Positions 6,286 to 13,245 of a stretch of 17,092 bases of DNA are shown here, piece by piece. How positions within the stretch are numbered: position 1 is the first letter of the stretch; each line of letters opens with the position of its first letter. Source of the stretch: Candidatus Nomurabacteria bacterium (GTDB lineage Bacteria; Patescibacteriota; Minisyncoccia; Phycocordibacterales; UBA9973); contig DAHVYC010000004.1 in assembly GCA_027327845.1 (NCBI GenBank), positions 1 through 17,092 of the forward strand, read 5' to 3'. The notes beneath the pieces were generated by a model. That model was given only the letters and a program-made list of their open reading frames with translations. It made no database searches and was not told where the DNA came from. The translations under genes and the position numbers were made by a program.

Positions 6286-8766
6286 CTATTTTACCTCCCC
6301 TAAATTATACCCCGAACCTGAGTGTACTAAGATAGGCACGTCCGTCTTTAAATGCAAATATGACCTTTCTAACACCGTTTGCATGGCATTTTTTATTATT
6401 TCTTCCGCTTGTTCCAATTTATCCTCTTTAATCTCGTAAACAAGTTCATCGTGTATTTGGAGCACTAAATGTGCATACTGAGATAACCCGGCTTTTTCGA
6501 GGTCTTCTCTCACATACCTTATGGCCAACTTTATTATGTCCGCTGTGGCTGTGCCTTGTATCGGAGCATTTATAGCGGTGCGCAGGGCCATGTTCTGAAT
6601 ATATGGAATTCTTGAGTTAATATTGGGAAAATATCTGCGCCTTCCAAAAAGAGTTTCGGTGTATAAATTTTTAGCAGCAAACACCTTAACTTTCTCTAAA
6701 TAATCATGCAAACCGGAAAATTGCTTGAAGTAATTATCATAAAATTTTTGTGCTTCCGCTCGAGTTATCTCCTCCGACCTTATGTCGGAGTTTGACTTTG
6801 GTCGGACCAGACTTTTACGCAGAGAAGAAACCCCCATCCCATACATGATACCGAAGTTTATTACCTTGGCTTGCCTGCGCATTTCAGCATCTACGGAATC
6901 CATAGGTACGCCAAAAACGAACGAGGCAACCCCGGCATGAATATCTTTCCCTTCCTCAAATATTTTAGTCATTTTCTTATCCCCAGAGAGTATTGCAGCT
7001 ACTCGTAACTCTATCTGAGAATAGTCACAAGCCAAAAGTTTACTACCTTTATCTGCCACAAATCCATTTCTTATCTTCTTACCTAATTCTGTCTTTATCG
7101 GAAGATTTTGCAGATTCGGCTCTTGTGAAGAAAACCTCCCAGTAGTGGTACCATCCTGTAGGAATTTGGCATGCAGTCGGCCATCTTCCTCTACCATCTT
7201 CGGAATCACATTGATATATGTAGAAAGTAATTTTTGTAATTCTCTATAGGAAAGAATTTTCTTTATTATTGGATTATCTCCTTCCAGCTCTTCAAGCACG
7301 GAAACCTTGGTAGAAAAAGACCCCTGCCTGCCGGCAGGCAGGCGCTTGCTCCTTTTCTGTGGAGACCTCATCCCCATCTTCTCAAAAAGAATTGAGGAAA
7401 GTTGCTTGGGAGAATTTATATTAAATTCAGTACCAGCCATTTTATATATCTCTTTTGTCAACTTATCCAGTTCTATTTGATATTGGGAGGACAAATCCTT
7501 AAAATATCTTTTATCTACAAGAACGCCATAATCTTGCATTTCTTTGACTAGGGGTATTATGGGTTTTTCAATTTCTTCAAAAACTTTATCTAGGTTTTTT
7601 TCCCGCAATTGCTTAAAAATATATTCTCTGGCTTTTTCAAAAGATTTTGTCCTAGCAAAAAACAATATATCCTCTAGGGACGGATCCGATATGTCTGAAT
7701 TAAGCAACCAAAGGGCAATGGAAGTTTCTTGGAGGGTTTTTTCGTCAGGGTCGTCCAAATCCAATAGGGTTTGCTCGGGTCCTCGGTTCTCTGGGTCCCC
7801 TACCCCTGCCAGACCAACTCGCAAACCCTTTGGATTTATCCGGCCAGCATTCTCAAAAAAATTTTTCAAGCGTGCAAATAAACTCCTAAACTCAAAATTT
7901 GAAAAAATATTCTCGATTTTACCGAGATCGGCATTTTGCCAAAATGTTTTCTCTGGTATCTTAAAATTTATCGGCGCATCGGTTCTTATTTTTGCCAAAG
8001 TTTTTGAAAACTCCGCTTCTTCTTCATTCTCCTTCAATAAGTTTATGACTCTGTCGGTCAGACCAATTTTCTTAAAATCTTCTAAGTTCCCATCCTTTAA
8101 ATGTTTATATATATTTTCAATGGTTCCAAATTCAGAAATTAGTTCCGCTGCCGTTTTTTCCCCTATTCCTTTTATGCCGACGATGTTATCCGAAGGATCT
8201 CCCCGCAATCCTTTGTAATCAGGAAGAAGGGTTGGAGAGAAACCAAATCTTTCTACTACTTTTTTCTCATCATATAAGATAGTATCATTCATTCCTTTCT
8301 TTAAGGTGTAAACTCTCACTTTCTCATCATCCACTAATTGCATCGTGTCCATATCGCCCGAGGCAATTATGATTTTTAAATTATTTTTTTTCTTCAACTT
8401 CTCCACTATCGTGCCTAAAATATCATCCGCCTCAAATCCTGGGGAATCATAAATCGGTATTCCAAAAGCGTCGAAAATTTGTCTGGAGTTTTTAATCTGT
8501 ATGACCAAATCTTCTTCTGCTTTCTTCCTGCCTGCTTTATAACCTTCATAAGCCTCATGCCGGAAAGTCTTTTGTGGTAGGTCATAACAAGCAATTATAT
8601 AATCCGGCTTTAGGTCGGTAATGATTTTCATTAACATGGTAGAAAGTCCGTATAAAGCACCAGTTGGCTCACCCGAAGAAGACAAAAAATCCGGCAAGGC
8701 ATGATAAGCCCTATGGATTATGGCGTGAGCGTCGAGGAGAACTAAGGTTTTGGAAATTTCTTTCAT
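6286..8766 (-). CDS. polA: DNA polymerase I, 5'-3' exonuclease plus polymerase, proofreading domain degenerate
   Basis: PolA fills repair gaps and removes RNA primers. Residues 1-~295 form the 5'-3' exonuclease (LLDAHAIIHRAYHALP at 10-25, ADD at 113-115, PSDNIVGIKGIG at 191-202). The polymerase spans ~395-826: motif A DYSQIELR (581-588), motif B RRQAKVINFGIMYG (630-643) with an F at the nucleotide-discrimination site, and motif C HDE (772-774). Between them only ~100 residues remain and no DxE exonuclease motif is seen, so 3'-5' proofreading is absent. Three self-complementary DNA insertions lie in frame (residues ~310-337, ~475-482 and ~653-665), each described separately. It is divergent from pilB, and a TGTTATAAT box ends 7 nt before the ATG. 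Stop is TAG. Confidence 0.97.
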   Translation of the reverse strand: MKEISKTLVLLDAHAIIHRAYHALPDFLSSSGEPTGALYGLSTMLMKIITDLKPDYIIACYDLPQKTFRHEAYEGYKAGRKKAEEDLVIQIKNSRQIFDAFGIPIYDSPGFEADDILGTIVEKLKKKNNLKIIIASGDMDTMQLVDDEKVRVYTLKKGMNDTILYDEKKVVERFGFSPTLLPDYKGLRGDPSDNIVGIKGIGEKTAAELISEFGTIENIYKHLKDGNLEDFKKIGLTDRVINLLKENEEEAEFSKTLAKIRTDAPINFKIPEKTFWQNADLGKIENIFSNFEFRSLFARLKNFFENAGRINPKGLRVGLAGVGDPENRGPEQTLLDLDDPDEKTLQETSIALWLLNSDISDPSLEDILFFARTKSFEKAREYIFKQLREKNLDKVFEEIEKPIIPLVKEMQDYGVLVDKRYFKDLSSQYQIELDKLTKEIYKMAGTEFNINSPKQLSSILFEKMGMRSPQKRSKRLPAGRQGSFSTKVSVLEELEGDNPIIKKILSYRELQKLLSTYINVIPKMVEEDGRLHAKFLQDGTTTGRFSSQEPNLQNLPIKTELGKKIRNGFVADKGSKLLACDYSQIELRVAAILSGDKKMTKIFEEGKDIHAGVASFVFGVPMDSVDAEMRRQAKVINFGIMYGMGVSSLRKSLVRPKSNSDIRSEEITRAEAQKFYDNYFKQFSGLHDYLEKVKVFAAKNLYTETLFGRRRYFPNINSRIPYIQNMALRTAINAPIQGTATADIIKLAIRYVREDLEKAGLSQYAHLVLQIHDELVYEIKEDKLEQAEEIIKNAMQTVLERSYLHLKTDVPILVHSGSGYNLGEVK
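6772..6808. repeat. Hairpin insertion in the polA fingers region
   Basis: CTCCGAC (6772-6778), loop CTTAT, GTCGGAG (6784-6790) is a perfect 7-bp hairpin. CCGACC (6774-6779) can alternatively pair with GGTCGG (6800-6805), and TGGTC-G-GACCA follows at once. It encodes residues ~653-665 (VRPKSNSDIRSEE), which sit between LRKSL and ITRAEAQ where E. coli and Taq PolA have only a residue or two. The insertion is in frame and lies just after the O helix. Confidence 0.6.
7323..7342. repeat. 20-bp perfect palindrome in polA (LPAGRQG)
   Basis: CCTGCCTGCCGGCAGGCAGG is a perfect palindrome centred at 7332/7333. It is read as LPAGRQG at residues ~476-482, between QKRSKR and SFSTKVSVLEEL, where other PolA proteins have a short KTP-type linker. 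From memory this palindrome recurs inside genes of Parcubacteria-type genomes. It is GC-rich against an AT-rich background and keeps the frame. Confidence 0.8.
7757..7837. repeat. 81-nt palindromic insertion in the polA linker
   Basis: Arms 7757-7774 (AAATCCAATAGGGTTTGC) and 7821-7837 (GCAAACCCTTTGGATTT) are complementary with a single extra base. Inside them, GGTC/GACC pairing and a GGGT-CCCCT-ACCC hairpin (7793-7805) continue the fold. The span is exactly 27 codons and encodes residues ~310-337 (a Gly/Asp/Pro-rich stretch around GVGDPENRGPEQ), which has no counterpart in the degenerate exonuclease region of other PolA proteins as I know them. Confidence 0.7.
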
Positions 8767-8782
8767 CCTCTAAATTATAACA
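8767..8782 (-). promoter_or_regulatory. Extended -10 promoter, leaderless start of polA
   Basis: Minus-strand TGTTATAAT (8782-8774) is followed by 7 nt (TTAGAGG) and the polA ATG. The GAGG could look like a ribosome site, but it lies between the -10 box and the predicted start point, so it is probably not transcribed. Confidence 0.6.
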
Positions 8783-8812
8783 TTTTTGGTTTCTTTGCTT
8801 TAAATATTGTAT

Positions 8813-8825
8813 TATTATTGTATAA
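8813..8825 (+). promoter_or_regulatory. -10 box with 7-nt spacing before pilB
   Basis: TATTAT (8813-8818) ends 7 nt before the pilB ATG at 8826, the same spacing as in polA, tyrS and the methyltransferase gene. There is no TG extension and no ribosome-binding motif. The whole divergent polA/pilB spacer is only 59 nt. Confidence 0.45.
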
Positions 8826-10520
8826 ATGGCTTTCGATGAAGAAAAACAGAATAAACAACTCGATGATATACGCAAACAAGAGGAAGAAGATCTTGTCGCT
8901 ATGTTGGCAGAATCAAAATATAAACTACCTTATATAGATTTATCTCGTGTGGGGGTAGATAATGAAGCGCTCAGGTCCATCTCGGAAAAAGACGCAATGG
9001 AACTCAAAGTCGCCCCTTTTAAATTGGTTGGTAAAAATATATTCGTTGGCATACGTTCTCCTTCGGACGAACTTATGGAAAAACTAAAAGACCAATTACA
9101 AAGAGAGGGTTTTATTCCTTCCTTTTATATGGTCTCTTTGGCGAGCTTAGAAAAAGTATGGGAGAGATATAAAGAACTCTCTCTGGCGGAAAGTTCTAAA
9201 ATCGGTGGTTTGGATATATCGGCAGAAATATTGCGAGAAACAGCAAAAGATATAAAAATCATAAAAGATATAGAAGACCTTATAAAAAAATCCCTGGAGG
9301 GCAATCAAATACACAAGATATCGCGCGTGCTCGAAATAATATTGGCCGGAGCGATAGCAGTAAAAGCGTCGGATATACATATAGAACCGGAAGAAGATAA
9401 AAGCAGACTCAGATTACGCTTGGATGGAGTATTACATGATGTGATGTTTTTTGGCAATAATATTTATCATTTACTTAACTCGAGAATAAAACTCCTCTCG
9501 GGAATGAAATTAAATTCCACTATCGCACAAGACGGACGTTTCAGTATTATGGAAGACAAAGAAGAAATAAGCGTGCGTTCATCTTTGGTGCCGGGGGCTT
9601 ATGGAGAAGCTATAGTGATGAGAATACTCGACCCTAAATCAATTCAAGTAAAATTAGAAGACTTGGGAATCGAACCATTTCTTTTTTCTATCATAGAAGA
9701 AGAGATAAAGAAACCCAACGGACTTATATTGGTGACAGGCCCTACCGGATCCGGAAAAACTACCACACTTTATGCTTTTTTAAAGAAAATATACTCTCCA
9801 GAAATAAACATTATAACCATTGAAGATCCTATAGAATACCACCTGGACGGTATCACTCAAACCCAGACAGATAACGACAAGGGTTACACTTTTCTTGATG
9901 GGTTGCGTTCGGCATTGCGTCAGGATCCGGATGTGGTGATGGTCGGAGAAATAAGAGATGCAGAAACAGCAAAAACTGCCATAGAAGCTGCTCTCACTGG
10001 ACACATGGTGTTTTCAACTCTCCACACCAATAATGCCGCCGGAGTCATCCCGCGTCTTATCGACCTCGGGTCTAATCCAAAAATAATGGTCTCTGCTCTT
10101 TCACTCTCTATCGCCCAACGTTTGGTCAGAAAATTATGTCCTTACTGTAAAAAAGAAAATACTTCCGCAGGGAAAGAAGTGGAAATAGTAAAATCCATAA
10201 TGAATATTATAAAAGAAGAAGGTAAAAATCTCGCCAATTATAATATTGACCCAAATTCTCCAATTAAGCTTTACTCGCCGGTCGGGTGCGAAAAATGCAA
10301 CATGATAGGATATAGTGGAAGAATAGGAATATTTGAAGCTATAAAAACAAATGAAGCCATCGAAAAAATAATTCCACAAAATCCAAGTGAAAGAGAAATA
10401 AAAAGAACCGCCAGAGACCAAGGAATACTCTCGATGCGCGAAGACGGAATCATAAAAATCTTAAATGGCGTAACTTCTTTCGAAGAAGTGCAAAGCGTAG
10501 TGGACTTACTCGAAGAATAA
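8826..10520 (+). CDS. pilB: Type IV pilus assembly ATPase PilB / GspE family
   Basis: This cytoplasmic hexameric ATPase powers pilin polymerisation (or type II-like secretion). The 564-residue protein has an N-terminal MshEN/GspE-N-like domain (~30-120), then the conserved secretion ATPase core: Asp box around IEDPIEYHLDG (332-342), Walker A GPTGSGKT (305-312), Walker B DPDVVMVGEIRD (367-378) and His box TGHMVFSTLHTNNAAG (391-406). The zinc tetracysteine typical of PilB/GspE is present as C438-P-Y-C441 and C488-E-K-C491, which favours an assembly ATPase over the retraction ATPase PilT. No pilin, PilC or PilM/N gene is in the window, so its partners lie elsewhere or further along. It is divergent from polA and followed within 8 nt by the structured element at 10529. 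Confidence 0.93.
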   Translation: MAFDEEKQNKQLDDIRKQEEEDLVAMLAESKYKLPYIDLSRVGVDNEALRSISEKDAMELKVAPFKLVGKNIFVGIRSPSDELMEKLKDQLQREGFIPSFYMVSLASLEKVWERYKELSLAESSKIGGLDISAEILRETAKDIKIIKDIEDLIKKSLEGNQIHKISRVLEIILAGAIAVKASDIHIEPEEDKSRLRLRLDGVLHDVMFFGNNIYHLLNSRIKLLSGMKLNSTIAQDGRFSIMEDKEEISVRSSLVPGAYGEAIVMRILDPKSIQVKLEDLGIEPFLFSIIEEEIKKPNGLILVTGPTGSGKTTTLYAFLKKIYSPEINIITIEDPIEYHLDGITQTQTDNDKGYTFLDGLRSALRQDPDVVMVGEIRDAETAKTAIEAALTGHMVFSTLHTNNAAGVIPRLIDLGSNPKIMVSALSLSIAQRLVRKLCPYCKKENTSAGKEVEIVKSIMNIIKEEGKNLANYNIDPNSPIKLYSPVGCEKCNMIGYSGRIGIFEAIKTNEAIEKIIPQNPSEREIKRTARDQGILSMREDGIIKILNGVTSFEEVQSVVDLLEE

Positions 10521-10528
10521 AATAAAAA

Positions 10529-10702
10529 ACACTAATCTCTAAACAATCCTTTCAGGGCTAAGCCCCGAAAGTAACAGATCATCATAGGATAACCCCCGCG
10601 ACTTAAAAAGTGCCAAGGCGTCCTTCAACAAATCTGTATAACCGATGGCTGATTGCTTAGAGATTAGTGTCTTCTAAAAATAAAAAGGCTTAAACCTCTG
10701 CG
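10529..10702 (-). ncRNA. Candidate structured RNA with 6S-RNA-like architecture
   Basis: The gap 10521-10823 has no convincing gene. ACACTAATCTCTAA (10529-10542) and TTAGAGATTAGTGT (10657-10670) form a perfect 14-bp closing stem, extended past one mismatch by CAATC/GATTG (10544-10548, 10651-10655). Read on the minus strand, a 13-nt unpaired 5' side faces a small hairpin (CTTTC/GAAAG plus GGGC/GCCC, 10549-10571). A bulged apical stem follows: ACAGAT/ATCTGT (10574-10579, 10632-10637), AGGA/TCCT, CGC/GCG and ACTT/AAGT. The minus-strand transcript ends in TTTTTTATTTTATT after the stem and has a TATAAT box at 10709-10714, predicting a ~180-nt RNA. Closing stem, central bubble with a 3' hairpin, apical stem and size fit 6S RNA, the RNA polymerase regulator. 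Sequence identity is not shown. A mobile palindrome is the alternative. Confidence 0.4.
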
Positions 10703-10708
10703 AAAACA

Positions 10709-10714
10709 ATTATA
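10709..10714 (-). promoter_or_regulatory. -10 box for the minus-strand RNA candidate
   Basis: TATAAT on the minus strand at 10714-10709, with a weak TTGCCT (10730-10735) 15 nt upstream as a possible -35. It would start transcription near 10702, heading into the folded element. Confidence 0.35.
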
Positions 10715-10746
10715 CTATGGTTCCATATTAGGCAAGTGCTATAAAA

Positions 10747-10823
10747 TGCTATAATGTGGAAAGTACTGTGGAAACTGTGTTGATAAGAAACCACTTTTAC
10801 AAATATAGCATATATTAAAATAA
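10747..10823 (+). promoter_or_regulatory. ruvB promoter region
   Basis: Two candidates. TGCTATAAT (10747-10755) is a full extended -10, repeated as TGCTATAA at 10737-10744 just upstream; it would give a ~60-nt leader containing the near-repeats GTGGAAAG and GTGGAAAC. TATATT (10811-10816) ends exactly 7 nt before the ruvB ATG and would give a leaderless mRNA. I see no LexA-type palindrome, so SOS control is not supported. Confidence 0.45.
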
Positions 10824-11867
10824 ATGTCAAGCAAAAAACCTGAAAAATCAGAAAAAGTGTTAAAAAATAAGGATTCTTCTGGTGTAGATTCTTTCTTAGA
10901 TCAAGCATTAAGGCCAAATTCTTGGGAAGAGTATATAGGCCAAAATCATATAAAGGATAATGTAAAAATACTGCTAAGGGCTGCTGAAGAAAGGGGTCAT
11001 GTACCTGAACATGTCTTGTTTTATGGCCCACCAGGCCTTGGAAAGACTACTCTGGCTCACCTTATAGCCAAAGAAACAAGAAAACAAATAAAAATAACCT
11101 CTGGACCAGCTATAGAAAAAGTCGGGGATTTGGCTTCCATACTTACAAATTTATCCCCGGGGGATATATTGTTTATAGACGAAATTCACAGATTAAATAA
11201 AGCAGTCGAAGAAATACTCTACCCCGCAATGGAATCCGGGGTTTTAGATATCATTATAGGCAAAGGACCATCAGCCAGAACAATCCAACTTGATCTTCCA
11301 GCCTTTACTCTAATCGCTGCTACGACTCGCGTGGCTCTAATATCTTCTCCACTGCGATCAAGATTTTCCGGAGGAGTTTTTAGACTAGAATTCTATTCAA
11401 ATGATGAATTGGAAAAAATAATTAGAAGATCGAGTAAATTACTCAACACGGAATTGGACGAAGAAGCATTGAAGGAAATCGCAAAGAGGAGCAGGTTTAC
11501 CCCCCGTACCGCAAACTACTTTCTAAAGAGGGCTAGGGATTATGCTCAAGTACATAAAAAAGCTTTGGATAAAAAAACTGTGAAAGAAGCTCTAAATATG
11601 CTCGCGGTAGATGATATAGGACTTAATTCATCTGACAGAAAATTTTTGGAAATACTTATAGATAAATTCAGTGGAGGTCCCGTAGGACTCAAAACAATAG
11701 CCGCTGCCATGTCCGAAGAAGAAGCCACGGTGGAAGAAGTAATAGAACCATATCTCTTACAAATGGGTCTCCTGGAACGCACATCAAGAGGACGAATCGC
11801 CACAGAAAAAGCTTATGTGCATTTGGGTTTTGAGATTTCAGGTGATTTACAAAAAAAATTACTTTAA
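10824..11867 (+). CDS. ruvB: Holliday junction branch migration ATPase RuvB
   Basis: RuvB is the hexameric AAA+ motor that drives branch migration of Holliday junctions with RuvA. The 347-residue protein shows Walker A GPPGLGKT (68-75), Walker B FIDEIH (117-122), sensor 1 AATTR (165-169), the arginine-finger segment SPLRSRF (175-181), sensor 2 [15 protein letters not shown] (225-239) and the C-terminal winged helix with [11 protein letters not shown] (285-295) and [17 protein letters not shown] (319-335). Length is typical. The stretch after RSRF ([10 protein letters not shown]) looks one residue longer than usual. yebC begins 10 nt after its stop and ruvC follows, a repair-linked order known in other bacteria, but ruvA is missing from this run. 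Confidence 0.97.
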   Translation: MSSKKPEKSEKVLKNKDSSGVDSFLDQALRPNSWEEYIGQNHIKDNVKILLRAAEERGHVPEHVLFYGPPGLGKTTLAHLIAKETRKQIKITSGPAIEKVGDLASILTNLSPGDILFIDEIHRLNKAVEEILYPAMESGVLDIIIGKGPSARTIQLDLPAFTLIAATTRVALISSPLRSRFSGGVFRLEFYSNDELEKIIRRSSKLLNTELDEEALKEIAKRSRFTPRTANYFLKRARDYAQVHKKALDKKTVKEALNMLAVDDIGLNSSDRKFLEILIDKFSGGPVGLKTIAAAMSEEEATVEEVIEPYLLQMGLLERTSRGRIATEKAYVHLGFEISGDLQKKLL

Positions 11868-11877
11868 ATTTTATACT

Positions 11878-12417
11878 ATGTCTGGTCATAATAAATGGGC
11901 TCAAATAAAACATAAAAAGGCTATTACCGACGCAAAAAAGAGTAAAATTTTTTCAAAGTTGGTACGGTATATATCCGTCGAAGCCAAATTAGCCAAGGGG
12001 GATAAAAACTCTCCAGGTCTTCGTGCTGCTATAGAAAAAGCAAAGAAAGTAAATATGCCGTCCGAAAATATAGAGCGTGCCATAAGAAAAGCATCGGAAC
12101 CAGATACTCAAATGGAATCTATAGTTTATGAAACTTACGGACCGGGAGGAGTAGGAATAATAATCGAAGCCCTCACCGATAGCAGAAACAGAACCGCTCA
12201 AGAAATAAAACATATATTATCAAAGAATGGTTTTGCCTTAGCTGGTGTCGGATCAGTCTCTTGGTCTTTTACAAAAGAGAAAACTAATGAAGGAGTAATA
12301 TGGAATCCAAATATATTTACTCCTGTGTCGGATCAAGACTTGGAGCTTCTTGAAAAATTAGTCGACGAGCTGGAAGAATCCGATGACGTACAAGAAGTAT
12401 ACACCAATGCCGAATAG
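11878..12417 (+). CDS. yebC: YebC/PmpR family protein, internally shortened
   Basis: YebC/PmpR proteins were long annotated as DNA-binding regulators; more recent work ties members to relief of ribosome stalling. The start [21 protein letters not shown] is the family's signature N-terminus, so the ATG at 11878 is chosen over an in-frame upstream ATG inside ruvB. Domain I (~1-75) is intact, and [13 protein letters not shown] (60-72) and [23 protein letters not shown] (84-106) are conserved. After [11 protein letters not shown] (125-135) the protein jumps almost directly to the usual C-terminal end ([28 protein letters not shown], 152-179). About 60-70 residues of the normal 240-250 are missing, with no frameshift visible. 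It starts 10 nt after ruvB without a Shine-Dalgarno motif. Stop is TAG. Confidence 0.92.
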   Translation: MSGHNKWAQIKHKKAITDAKKSKIFSKLVRYISVEAKLAKGDKNSPGLRAAIEKAKKVNMPSENIERAIRKASEPDTQMESIVYETYGPGGVGIIIEALTDSRNRTAQEIKHILSKNGFALAGVGSVSWSFTKEKTNEGVIWNPNIFTPVSDQDLELLEKLVDELEESDDVQEVYTNAE

Positions 12418-12459
12418 TTAAACTGGATTAAATTATAAAATAATAACTTCGCAAAAAAA

Positions 12460-12963
12460 ATGAGAATTTTAGGAGTTGATCCGGGATTTGAAAGACTAGG
12501 GATCGCAATATTAGAAAAAAACACAAGTGAAAAAAAATCCTTCAACAAAACTCAGAACAAAGAGAAAATTTTATTTTCCGAGTGTTTTAAAACCTCAGTA
12601 AAACTGGATTTCCCAGAGCGACTGCTTTTGATTGGAAAAGAAATAAGAAATGTGATAAAAAAATTCAAACCGGATATTTTAGCCGTAGAAACACTATTTA
12701 TAAATACAAACCAAAAAACAGCAATGCGAGTAGCGGAAGCCAGGGGTGTGTTGATATACGAGGCCTCTCAAAAAGGTTTAGAAATTTTAGAAATATCACC
12801 TCTTCAAATAAAGATGGCAATTACGGGGTATGGGAGAGCAGATAAAAACCAAATAATAAAAATGGTTAGGATGTTGTCGGATGTCAAAAAAGACAAAGAA
12901 TCAGACGATGAGCTGGACGCGATAGCTATAGCTTTGACAGCTTCTTCATACAAGAAGTTTTAA
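12460..12963 (+). CDS. ruvC: Crossover junction endodeoxyribonuclease RuvC
   Basis: RuvC is the dimeric nuclease that resolves Holliday junctions by paired nicks. The 167-residue RNase H-fold protein carries the four acidic active-site residues: D7 in MRILGVDPG, E77 in ILAVETLF, and D150 and D153 in DDELDAIAIAL. The segment NQKTAMRVAEARGVLIYEA (84-102) and the YGRADKNQI stretch (124-132) are also typical. A lysine/asparagine-rich insert (~21-37) follows the first strand. It lies 42 nt after yebC with no Shine-Dalgarno motif and is probably the last gene of the ruvB-yebC-ruvC unit, since a G/C hairpin and T-run follow its stop within 7 nt. Confidence 0.95.
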   Translation: MRILGVDPGFERLGIAILEKNTSEKKSFNKTQNKEKILFSECFKTSVKLDFPERLLLIGKEIRNVIKKFKPDILAVETLFINTNQKTAMRVAEARGVLIYEASQKGLEILEISPLQIKMAITGYGRADKNQIIKMVRMLSDVKKDKESDDELDAIAIALTASSYKKF

Positions 12964-12969
12964 GGACCA

Positions 12970-13000
12970 GTGGGGGTTATCCCCCCACACTTACTTTTTT
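12970..13000 (+). terminator. Terminator after ruvC
   Basis: GTGGGGG (12970-12976), a 5-nt loop and CCCCCAC (12982-12988) form a perfect 7-bp stem, followed by ACTTACTTTTTT. The T-run begins 6 nt after the stem, which is a little far for an ideal intrinsic terminator, but the position right after ruvC supports the role. Confidence 0.55.
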
Positions 13001-13116
13001 GTTGCCTTTATTATTGATGAAATTAATGTAATTCCATAATAATCTTTATAAAATAAATGAACAATATTAAGGTAAATTCGTTTAAAAGCGAAACGATAAA
13101 AAAGTAAGTGTAGGGG
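12982..13116. repeat. Inverted repeat pair in the ruvC downstream gap
   Basis: 12982-13000 (CCCCCACACTTACTTTTTT) and 13098-13116 (AAAAAAGTAAGTGTAGGGG) are complementary at 18 of 19 positions and enclose about 97 nt of AT-rich sequence. The left arm overlaps the ruvC terminator stem; the right arm abuts a DnaA box. No ORF lies between the arms. It could be a non-coding mobile element or a remnant. Confidence 0.6.
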
Positions 13117-13125
13117 TTATCCACA
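13117..13125 (+). promoter_or_regulatory. Single perfect DnaA box
   Basis: TTATCCACA matches the bacterial DnaA-box consensus exactly. The near match TTATCCCCC lies at 12977-12985. AT-rich sequence follows (13126-13200). No dnaA, dnaN or rpmH is present and I see no cluster of boxes, so an origin is not supported; it may be a titration site or chance. Confidence 0.35.
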
Positions 13126-13245
13126 GATAGTGATTTTTCTTCTTGCCAAAGAAAAAAGTTTTTGATAAAAATAAGAAAAATAATTTTATTATATTAAGTT
13201 TGGTCGACTAAAGTTTAACCCGCTTTATAAAAGGCAAACAAAAAC

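Noticed and set aside
7544..8218. 224-codon plus-strand ORF opposite polA
   Set aside because: Long only because of the codon bias of polA on the other strand; the Ser/Phe/Lys-rich product has no domain pattern.
10541..10675. Minus-strand open frame of about 43 codons across the folded element, with protein-like stretches (e.g. LLKDALALFKSRGLSYDDLL)
   Set aside because: It has no ATG or convincing alternative start, and a stop lies just upstream. Base pairing explains the sequence better. It could still be a gene remnant, so it is worth a homology search.
10756..10800. LexA or DnaA site upstream of ruvB (TGTTGATAA and CTGTGGAAACTGTG)
   Set aside because: TGTTGATAA differs from the reverse DnaA box at a conserved position, and there is no inverted-repeat LexA pattern.
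11815..11877. Upstream ATG for yebC inside the end of ruvB
   Set aside because: The family's conserved N-terminus begins at the ATG at 11878; the extra 21 residues come from out-of-frame ruvB sequence.
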